From contig JAUQYA010000061.1 in assembly GCA_030837785.1 (NCBI GenBank), forward strand, positions 1 through 36,034: a DNA stretch of 36,034 nucleotides, in the 5' to 3' direction. The notes below the pieces were generated by a model that saw only the letters and a list, made by a program, of their open reading frames with translations, was not told the DNA's origin and ran no database searches. This stretch comes from Albidovulum sp. Lineage in GTDB: Bacteria > Pseudomonadota > Alphaproteobacteria > Rhodobacterales > Rhodobacteraceae. Of this stretch, positions 17,622 to 24,146 are shown piece by piece; the stretch's first letter is position 1, and each line of letters opens with the position of its first letter. The translations under genes were made by a program, and so were the position numbers.

Positions 17622-18722
17622 ATGGATTGTGACATGCCCCTCGGTCCCGACATCGTCGAACGCCTGAACCGCGCCCGCGCTGATCTGCGCATGGGCGTGC
17701 CGGTGGCGCTCGTCGCGGGGGGCGCCGGCGTGCTCGCGCTTGCGGCCGAGGCACTCGATCCCGCCCGTTTCGCCGCGCTTGCAGCCCTCGGTCCCCTGAC
17801 GCTCGCCATCACCGACAGGCGGGCCGCCACGCTGAAGGCGCGCGCCTATGACGGCGACGTGGCGCGGCTCGTGGTGCCCGGCGATGCGACGCCCGCCTGG
17901 GTTGCTGCCGTGGCCGATCCCTCGGGCGATCTCGCCTCGCCGATGAAGGGCCCGCTGCAAAGCCGCCGCGAGGGCGACGCGACGCTCGCCCGCGCGGCGA
18001 TCCGGCTGGCAAAGTCCGCCCGGCTCCTGCCTGCGGCTCTGCTTGTGCCAGTCGCCGACGCGGCGGAGCTTGCCCGCGCCGAGGCGCTCACGCTCGTCGA
18101 CTGGGACCGCGCCGCACCCGTGGTTTCCGAATCCGCACCGCTCCATCCCGTCGTTTCCGCCCGCGTGCCGATGGAAGCGGCCGAGGCCGGGCGGCTTCAC
18201 GTCTTCCGGCCCGAGGACGGCGGCGAGGAACATTACGCCATCGAGATCGGCCACCCGCCGCGCCACCGGCCAGTGCTCGCCCGGCTCCACTCCGCCTGCT
18301 TCACCGGCGACCTCCTCGGCAGCCTGAAATGCGACTGCGGTCCGCAACTGCGCGCCGCGCTGGCGCAGATGGGGGCGGAAGGCGCGGGCGTCCTTCTCTA
18401 CCTCAATCAGGAAGGCCGTGGCATCGGGCTGGCCAACAAGATGCGCGCCTATTCGCTCCAGGACCAGGGCTTCGACACGGTCGAGGCCAACCACCGGCTC
18501 GGCTTCGAGGACGACGAGCGCGACTTCCGGCTCGGCGCCGCGATCCTGAAGAAGCTCGGCTTTTCCGCCGTGCGGCTCCTGACCAACAACCCTGCCAAGG
18601 TGCGGATGATGGAGACGATGGGTATCGCCGTAACCGAACGGGTGCCGCTCAAGGTCGGCGAGACCCGCCACAATGCCGCCTACCTCGCCACCAAGGCGCG
18701 GAAGTCGGGGCACCTGCTGTGA
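17622..18722 (+). CDS. ribA: GTP cyclohydrolase II with N-terminal extension
   Basis: First enzyme of riboflavin synthesis, opening GTP to diaminohydroxy-pyrimidine phosphate with release of formate. The C-terminal half (about 165-366) is a full GTP cyclohydrolase II: zinc-binding CFTGDLLGSLKCDCG (Cys-x10-Cys-x-Cys), the GRGIGLANK catalytic loop, and KLGFSAVRLLTNNPAK. The first ~160 residues, Ala-rich, occupy the place of a DHBP synthase domain in bifunctional RibBA proteins, but the expected active-site motifs of that enzyme are not evident, so I read them as a non-catalytic extension. ATG at 17622 is chosen; 17634 is an alternative and neither has a strong ribosome-binding site. Overlaps the next gene by four bases. 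Confidence 0.92.
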   Translation: MDCDMPLGPDIVERLNRARADLRMGVPVALVAGGAGVLALAAEALDPARFAALAALGPLTLAITDRRAATLKARAYDGDVARLVVPGDATPAWVAAVADPSGDLASPMKGPLQSRREGDATLARAAIRLAKSARLLPAALLVPVADAAELARAEALTLVDWDRAAPVVSESAPLHPVVSARVPMEAAEAGRLHVFRPEDGGEEHYAIEIGHPPRHRPVLARLHSACFTGDLLGSLKCDCGPQLRAALAQMGAEGAGVLLYLNQEGRGIGLANKMRAYSLQDQGFDTVEANHRLGFEDDERDFRLGAAILKKLGFSAVRLLTNNPAKVRMMETMGIAVTERVPLKVGETRHNAAYLATKARKSGHLL

Positions 18723-19234
18723 ACCCGGCCGACCTCGTCGTCACCCCGACCGGCGTCCGCTTCGCCGGGCGCCGGCTGCCGGCGAGCCTCGGCCGCGCCG
18801 GCATCGCCCCCGACAAGCACGAGGGCGACGGGGCGACCCCTGCGGGCGTCCACCGGATCATCGGCCTGCTCTACCGGCCGGATCGGATCGCGCGGCACCT
18901 GTTGCCGCGCTGGGCCCGGCCGATCCACCCGCAGGACCGCTGGTGCGATCTTTCCGGCCATCCCGACTACAACCATCTCACCCGCAAGCCCTTCGGCAAA
19001 AGCGCCGAGCGCCTGCGCCGCGCCGACCCGCTCTACGACCTGATCCTTCCCCTGGACTGGAACTGGCCCGATGCGGTTCCGGGCCGGGGATCGGCAATCT
19101 TCATCCACCAGTGGCGCCGCCCCGGATATGCCACGGCCGGGTGCCTCGCCTTCTCGAGGGCGGACCTCGTCTTCATCGCCGCCCGCGCCGCCCCCGGCAC
19201 CCGGGTTGTCATTCCCCCTCAGCGCGCCCCGTAG
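18719..19234 (+). CDS. L,D-transpeptidase family (YkuD-fold) protein
   Basis: 171 aa. The C-terminal motif IFIHQWRRPGYATAGCLAFS carries the catalytic His130 and Cys142 of the YkuD fold, which makes 3-3 cross-links in peptidoglycan or attaches proteins to it. No signal peptide or membrane segment is visible at the N-terminus, which begins with GTG overlapping the ribA stop as GTGA. That start is needed because no ATG lies early in the frame. The family includes many short stand-alone versions like this one. Its 3' end overlaps yggS on the other strand by 16 bases. Cellular location is uncertain. Confidence 0.82.
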   Translation: MNPADLVVTPTGVRFAGRRLPASLGRAGIAPDKHEGDGATPAGVHRIIGLLYRPDRIARHLLPRWARPIHPQDRWCDLSGHPDYNHLTRKPFGKSAERLRRADPLYDLILPLDWNWPDAVPGRGSAIFIHQWRRPGYATAGCLAFSRADLVFIAARAAPGTRVVIPPQRAP

Positions 19235-19878
19235 TCCCGCGCGCCGAAGATGGCCGAGCCGACGCGGATGTGCGTGGCGCCCAGCGCGATGGCGGTCTCG
19301 AAATCCGCGCTCATCCCCATCGACAGGCCGGCGAGGCCGTTCCGTTCCGCCATCCCCGCCAGCTCGGCGAAGTGGGGCGCGGGGTCCTCGGCTTCCGGCG
19401 GAATGCACATCAGCCCCGCCAGCGGCAGGCCCAGCGCCCGGCACCCGGCGATGAACCCGTCCGTCTCGCCGGGCAGGACGCCGCCCTTCTGCGGCTCCTC
19501 GCCGGTGTTGACCTGCACGAACACTTCCGGGCAGCGCCCCCGCGCCTCGGCCAGTCGGGCGAGCTTCTCGGCCAGCGACGACCGGTCCAGCGTGTGGATC
19601 GCGTCGAAAAGCTCCACCGCCGGCTTGGCCTTGTTGGTCTGCAACGGCCCGATCATGTGCAGCTCGACCGGCCCGAACCTTTCGCGCAGCGCCGGCCATT
19701 TCGCCTGCGCCTCCTGCACGTAGTTCTCGCCGAAGACCCGGTAGCCCTCCGCCAGCACCGCCTCGACCCGGTCGAGGGGCTGCACCTTCGACACGGCGAT
19801 GACCGTGACCGATCCCTCCGGCCGGCCCGCCAGCCGTTCGGCCGCGCGCACCCGGGAGAGGATGTCAGCCAGCGACAT
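19219..19878 (-). CDS. yggS: YggS/PROSC-family pyridoxal-phosphate homeostasis protein
   Basis: 219 aa TIM-barrel PLP-binding protein thought to buffer and deliver PLP rather than catalyse a reaction. Lys31 in VIAVSKVQP is the PLP lysine; FGENYVQEAQAK, HMIGPLQTNK, VQVNTGEE, SMGMSADFETAI and RVGSAIFGAR are the family signatures, in order. Start at 19878 is chosen for the homologous beginning MSLADILSRV; it overlaps the end of the upstream TPR-sulfotransferase gene by 14 bases, so coupling is likely. Its 3' end overlaps the L,D-transpeptidase gene on the opposite strand. Confidence 0.93.
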   Translation of the reverse strand: MSLADILSRVRAAERLAGRPEGSVTVIAVSKVQPLDRVEAVLAEGYRVFGENYVQEAQAKWPALRERFGPVELHMIGPLQTNKAKPAVELFDAIHTLDRSSLAEKLARLAEARGRCPEVFVQVNTGEEPQKGGVLPGETDGFIAGCRALGLPLAGLMCIPPEAEDPAPHFAELAGMAERNGLAGLSMGMSADFETAIALGATHIRVGSAIFGARDYGAR

Positions 19879-22030
19879 GGCCGTCCGCCCTGAGCTGGTC
19901 AAGCATCGGCTTCAGATCCTTCTCGTAGCGCTGCCAGAGTTCGACGGAAGCCTTCGAGATCGGCTGGCGCACCTGATAGACCGAGAGCGTCGCCACCTTG
20001 CGCTTGTTCTCGTGGAACGACAGGCAGGCGTCCTCCCACTCCAGCCCGCAGGCGGCGATCAGCTTGCGCGTCTCCTCCTCGGGGTTGGCCACCAGCTCCT
20101 CGTACTGCACCTCGTAGAACCAGTCGGGCACCCGCTCGCGCCAGAACTCGATCATGTCGACGAAGGTGTCATAGTACTTCGCCAGATCGCGCTGGTCGTA
20201 GGCGTAAAGATGGGCGTCGTCGGGGAACTTGTTCTTGTAGATCGAAAAGAGATTGTCGCGCGGATCGCGCTGCACCACCACGAAGCGCGACTTCGGCAGC
20301 GCCAGCTTCATCAGCCCCATGTACATGTAGCTCTGGATCGACTTGTCGGTGATCCGCGGCGCGTCGGGGAACCTGGCGCGGATATACGCCTCGAAACTGT
20401 GGCCGAGGCCGGCGATCTCAGCCGGCGCGAGGCGCGACATGTGCCGGGCATTCTTGCCTTCCGCCAGAAGCAGTTGCGCCGACCGTGCGCATTCGCCGAC
20501 TTCGCCCGCGCCGTGGACGGTCGAATGGCTGGCGATGATCTGCTCGATCAGCGTCGTCCCGGAGCGCGGCATCCCGGTCACGAAGATCGGGGCGAAATCG
20601 GTCGTGCCTTCGATTTCCGTGCCGTGCCAGTCGAACCCGTCGAAGGCCGCCTTGGTCAGTTCGACATGCTCGATGCGAAGGTTGATGTCGTAGGGCGCCG
20701 CCTTGCGCATCAGGGCGTTGGCCTCGTCGAGATAGCGGAACACCCGGTCGTATTCCTTGACGTCTTCCAGCGCCTTGGCAATCGCGAAGCCGAGGTTCAT
20801 GCGGTCGGTGACGGGCAGTCGCGGGTCCTCGTGGCGCTGCAGCATCAGGTCGATCACCGGATCGCCCGGCCTGGTCTTGTGCGAGGTGATGAACGCGCGA
20901 TAGTTCTCGCCGTTCGTCGGGTCGAGTTCGAAGCCCCGGCGGAACAGCGCCTCGGCCTCCTCGAACTCGCCGAAGGTCTGCAGAAGCGTCGCCTTGCCGC
21001 CGGTGGCGACCGCCGAATCCGGGTCGAGTTCCAGCGCGCGGTTGTAGCCGGCCATCGCGATATCGTCCTTGCCAAGACGCGCCTGGGCCTGGGCGAGCAG
21101 GGCGATCGCTTGCGAGGATTTGCCTTTCGACGCGCGAACGGCACGTTCGTGTGCCGCTTCCGCCCTGGCGTGGTTCTTCAGCCGCGTATGGGCGTTGCCG
21201 ATCGCCATGTGCAGTGGCGCGGCGTCCACGCCGGCCACGATCGCGCGTTCGAGGAGCAGCAGCGCCACTTCCGGGCGGCCGGCTTTTGTGAACGCGGTCC
21301 CGAGGTTCACCAGCGCCGACGGCAGGCCGGGCGCGAGGGTGACGGCCATCCGGAAGGCCTGCGTCGCCTCGTCGTCACGCCGCTGGTCGACCAGGAAGCG
21401 GCCGAGATTGTCATACGCCTCTGCGTAGCCGGGGTCGGCCTTGATCGCCCTGCGGAAGTTCGCCTCGGCATGGGCGGCCTTGCCGAGCGCGGTCTGGGCC
21501 GTCGCAAGGATGTTCAGCACCAGCGCGGAAGCCGGATGCGCGGTCAGCACCGCCGTCGCGGCGCGCTCGGCTTCGGCATGGCGCCCGGCGCCGATCATCG
21601 CCAGCAGACGCTGGATGTCGGCCGGTTTGACGCCGCCGGTTTGCGGCCGGGTACTCGCCCGCCGCGCGCCGAACCGGTCCTGAAGCTTCAGCTTCGTTTC
21701 CACGCTGACCGGCGCGCCTTTCAGCATCCGGAGGAACCGCGCCTCGGTATCGGCATCGCCCGCCAGCGCCACCGCTTCGGCCCAAGCATGCCAGGCGGCA
21801 CTTTCGGCCGGCCGCAGCTGGACCGCGGCCAGAAGATGCTGAAGGGCACGGTCGAAACGATTGCTGGAAGTGAAGATCCGGCCCACCTGGAAATGCGCCT
21901 CGGCGATCTTCGGGTTCGCCTCGATGATGCTACCATAAAGGCGCAACGCCTCTTCAAGCTGGCCGGCATTGTGATGCGCGAGCGCCCTGGCATAGGTCGT
22001 CTGGATATCGGTGGCAGTCATCACGGTCAT
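19865..22030 (-). CDS. TPR-repeat sulfotransferase
   Basis: 721 aa. The N-terminal ~390 residues are tetratricopeptide repeats (for example about 12-76, 173-240, 308-372), which form a superhelix for protein binding. The C-terminal ~240 residues are a PAPS-dependent sulfotransferase: the phosphosulfate-binding loop GMPRSGTTL lies at about 486-494, and FVVVQRDPRDNLFS is the 3'-phosphate-binding segment. No signal peptide, so probably cytoplasmic; the acceptor is unknown (a polysaccharide, a protein or a small molecule are possible). The start is the first ATG giving a homologous N-terminus, with no strong ribosome-binding site. It lies between the porin gene with its terminator and yggS. Such fusions are common in Rhodobacteraceae. 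Confidence 0.85.
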   Translation of the reverse strand: MTVMTATDIQTTYARALAHHNAGQLEEALRLYGSIIEANPKIAEAHFQVGRIFTSSNRFDRALQHLLAAVQLRPAESAAWHAWAEAVALAGDADTEARFLRMLKGAPVSVETKLKLQDRFGARRASTRPQTGGVKPADIQRLLAMIGAGRHAEAERAATAVLTAHPASALVLNILATAQTALGKAAHAEANFRRAIKADPGYAEAYDNLGRFLVDQRRDDEATQAFRMAVTLAPGLPSALVNLGTAFTKAGRPEVALLLLERAIVAGVDAAPLHMAIGNAHTRLKNHARAEAAHERAVRASKGKSSQAIALLAQAQARLGKDDIAMAGYNRALELDPDSAVATGGKATLLQTFGEFEEAEALFRRGFELDPTNGENYRAFITSHKTRPGDPVIDLMLQRHEDPRLPVTDRMNLGFAIAKALEDVKEYDRVFRYLDEANALMRKAAPYDINLRIEHVELTKAAFDGFDWHGTEIEGTTDFAPIFVTGMPRSGTTLIEQIIASHSTVHGAGEVGECARSAQLLLAEGKNARHMSRLAPAEIAGLGHSFEAYIRARFPDAPRITDKSIQSYMYMGLMKLALPKSRFVVVQRDPRDNLFSIYKNKFPDDAHLYAYDQRDLAKYYDTFVDMIEFWRERVPDWFYEVQYEELVANPEEETRKLIAACGLEWEDACLSFHENKRKVATLSVYQVRQPISKASVELWQRYEKDLKPMLDQLRADGHVAG

Positions 22031-22110
22031 CGGCGCGGTCCCACGGCAAGGCGAAGTCGGCGGACAATATCCCCGGCCTCCGGCGAAGTCGAGTTGACTG
22101 GCCGCCGGCG

Positions 22111-22144
22111 CAAAAGAAAAGAGCGGGCGCAAGGCCCGCTCTTT
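22111..22144 (-). terminator. Rho-independent terminator of the porin gene
   Basis: On the minus strand, the 11-bp stem AAAGAGCGGGC / GCCCGCTCTTT (22144-22118) with a five-base loop, then CTTTTCTTTTG-type T-rich sequence. It lies just past the porin stop. The stem symmetry and the TTT after it on the plus strand could make it weakly bidirectional. Confidence 0.8.
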
Positions 22145-22165
22145 CCGCAGTCTTCGATCGTTCGA

Positions 22166-23206
22166 TCAGAACGACAGGCCGAGGCCAACCGACCAGGTTT
22201 CGGTGCCGTTGCCGTTGCCCGAGCCGTACTCGGCGCCGCCAGCGGTGGAACCGCTGCTCGAGCCGTAGCCGGCCATCGCGACAGCGCCGCCGCCGAGGTC
22301 GTAGTTGGCGACGATGCCCCAGCCCGACGGATTGTCGTCGAGCGAGTTGGTCGCTTCGTACTCGCCGTAGTTCACACCGACGGTCAGGGCGCTCATCGTG
22401 GCGGGCGTGTAGGCCACGCCGATGCCCCACCAGCTGTCGACCAGCGGGTTGACGCCGTCGCCGGTGACCGGGTCGCCGGTCCCGTCGAGGTCGGCATAGC
22501 CAAGCGCGACCGAGATGCCGTTCGAGAAGGCGGCCGAACCCGAAAGACCCCAGACGCTGTTGGTGCCGTTGTCCTGGTAGCCGAGGCCGACGCCGACATC
22601 GACGCCCGAAAGCTGGCCGTTCCACTTGCCGCCGATCGCGAAGCTGGTGTCGCCGGTGATGCCGTCGAAGGCGACGCCGGTGTTGTTGTCGTCGTCCATC
22701 TCGGCCGAGATCGCCGCGGCGAAGTCGCCGAACGAATACTCGTAGCGCATGACCTGGTTGTCATAGAGGCCGTCGAGGCCGGTGAACCAGTAGGCGCCGG
22801 CATGGGTCGAGTGGTCGTCCTGGAGGCTGGTGCCGGCGTAGATTTCCGAGAGCGCCCAGTCGAAGGCGCCGTCGGTCTCACCCAGCGTCACCTTGCCGAA
22901 CGTGCCCGAGACCCAGAAGTATTCGTCGTCGATCTTCAGGCCGCCGTTGATGGCGCTCGGGGAGTTGGTCTCTTCGATCTGGACGTTGCCGCCGAACTCG
23001 ACGCCCGAGTCCATCGTGCTCGAGAAGTTGAAGTTCACCTGCCAGTCGTTGTGGAACTGGGTTTCGGTTGCCACGGTGGCGCTGTTGGCGTTGGGGCCGC
23101 TGCCGCCGAAGATGCCGATTTCGGCATAGCCCGACAGCTTGATCTCCGCAGCCGCGGCGCCGGCCATGCCGACGAGCGCGGTGGAAGCAAGAAGAAGCTT
23201 TTTCAT
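22166..23206 (-). CDS. Outer-membrane porin
   Basis: 346 aa. Clear signal peptide (MKKLLLASTALVGMAGAAAA, cleaved near AAAEIKL). The mature protein begins with the strand KLSGYAEIGIFGG, consists of alternating polar/hydrophobic strands, Gly- and Asp-rich loops, and ends GLGLSF with the C-terminal Phe that guides barrel insertion. Acidic loops (DDDNN, DDEYF) suggest a cation-tolerant or Ca-binding general porin of the Rhodobacter type, forming trimers with small-solute pores; this is inference from the family. Ribosome-binding site AGGGAA, seven bases before the ATG. Followed by a strong terminator, so probably transcribed alone. Confidence 0.93.
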   Translation of the reverse strand: MKKLLLASTALVGMAGAAAAEIKLSGYAEIGIFGGSGPNANSATVATETQFHNDWQVNFNFSSTMDSGVEFGGNVQIEETNSPSAINGGLKIDDEYFWVSGTFGKVTLGETDGAFDWALSEIYAGTSLQDDHSTHAGAYWFTGLDGLYDNQVMRYEYSFGDFAAAISAEMDDDNNTGVAFDGITGDTSFAIGGKWNGQLSGVDVGVGLGYQDNGTNSVWGLSGSAAFSNGISVALGYADLDGTGDPVTGDGVNPLVDSWWGIGVAYTPATMSALTVGVNYGEYEATNSLDDNPSGWGIVANYDLGGGAVAMAGYGSSSGSTAGGAEYGSGNGNGTETWSVGLGLSF

Positions 23207-23236
23207 TTCGTATTCCCTCGTTGATCTCAAGGTAGG

Positions 23237-23262
23237 CCCAACTCAGGGGAATCCGAATTGGG
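23237..23262. promoter_or_regulatory. Dyad upstream of the porin start
   Basis: CCCAACTC (23237-23244) and GAATTGGG (23255-23262) are inverted with one mismatch and a ten-base loop. It ends about 30 bases before the porin ATG, so it would be a hairpin in the leader RNA or an operator. Regulatory role is inferred; porins are commonly controlled at this level. Confidence 0.35.
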
Positions 23263-23405
23263 TATGGCTCTATTTCCGCCGTCCGCCCCGGCAATGCAAC
23301 GGAAAGGGCCGCTGGGGCGGGAAGGTTCGGGGGCGATGGTGCCTTCTTGCCACAGTCCCAGGCGGCGGGACGCTCCGGGGCGGGAAATGCCTGCGGGGAA
23401 AAGCC

Positions 23406-23434
23406 TTGTTCGGGCACGGAGGCTCGGCTAGACA
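23406..23434 (+). promoter_or_regulatory. Candidate promoter of the DUF3576 lipoprotein gene
   Basis: TTGTTC (23406-23411), 17 bases, TAGACA (23429-23434); transcription would start near 23441, about 22 bases before the ATG. Confidence 0.45.
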
Positions 23435-23462
23435 GCGGAAACGAGGAGCCAGGGGTGGGCAG

Positions 23463-24035
23463 ATGGTCCGGATCATGATGCGCGGCGCGATTCTTGCGGG
23501 GCTGGTGGCGACGCTGGCCTCCTGCAGCGGAATCGGCTCGGGCGACAGCGGTCTGTTCCGTCCGCGCCAGCCGATGACCGCCGAACAGCAGGCCGCCCGC
23601 GACGCCGAGATGGCCGAACAGAAGGGCGTGACCGAAGGTCTTGCCACCAAGTCGAAGTCGCGCACGGAAAGCGCCGCGCGCAACAAGAGCCGCGGCCGGC
23701 TGTTTGACCTTTTCAGCAACTCCACCGACCCCAACAACACCGTCGAGGTGAACAAGTATCTCTGGCAGGCAAGCCTGGAGATTCTCGACTTCCTGCCGAT
23801 CCAGTCGGTCGATCCGTTCTCGGGCGTCATCGTCACCGGCTACGGCACCCCGCCGGGCGGCGGCCGGGCCTATCGCGCGACGATCTACGTGCAGGACCCC
23901 GCGCTCGACGCCCGCTCGCTCAAGGTCGCGCTGGCGACGCAGGGCGGTCCGGTCGATCCGGCGACGCAGCGCGCCGTCGAGGACGCGATCCTGACCCGGG
24001 CGCGCGAGTTGCGCATCCGCGACGGCAAGCTCTGA
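23463..24035 (+). CDS. DUF3576 lipoprotein
   Basis: 190 aa. Lipoprotein signal with lipobox LASC (Cys21), so the protein should be lipid-anchored in the periplasm or outer membrane. The region after it (about 45-75) is polar and Lys/Arg/Glu-rich, likely a linker. The C-terminal ~110 residues (KYLWQASLEILDFLPIQSV then GGVIVTGY-like GVIVTGYGTPP) match the DUF3576 family, conserved in alphaproteobacteria and of unknown function. Start at 23463 is preferred over an ATG four codons later because AGGGG precedes it at a proper distance. It lies just upstream of leuS, a common order in this group. Confidence 0.85.
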   Translation: MVRIMMRGAILAGLVATLASCSGIGSGDSGLFRPRQPMTAEQQAARDAEMAEQKGVTEGLATKSKSRTESAARNKSRGRLFDLFSNSTDPNNTVEVNKYLWQASLEILDFLPIQSVDPFSGVIVTGYGTPPGGGRAYRATIYVQDPALDARSLKVALATQGGPVDPATQRAVEDAILTRARELRIRDGKL

Positions 24036-24089
24036 CACCGCACGATCCGGGGCCACGAACCGCGCCAGCACGCGCGGCAGAGGGAAGCT

Positions 24090-24118
24090 CTGGACCTTCA
24101 TCGCCGCGACTGTATAAC
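24090..24118 (+). promoter_or_regulatory. Candidate promoter of the leuS operon
   Basis: CTGGAC (24090-24095), 17 bases, TATAAC (24113-24118); start near 24125, about 22 bases before the leuS ATG. The -10 is good, the -35 weak. Confidence 0.45.
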
Positions 24119-24146
24119 CGGCCGGGCACAAGCCCGAGGATACGAG

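Noticed and set aside
19799..23224. Plus-strand open frame of more than 1100 codons across yggS, the TPR gene and the porin
   Set aside because: It runs antisense to three genes with clear family motifs. Not coding.
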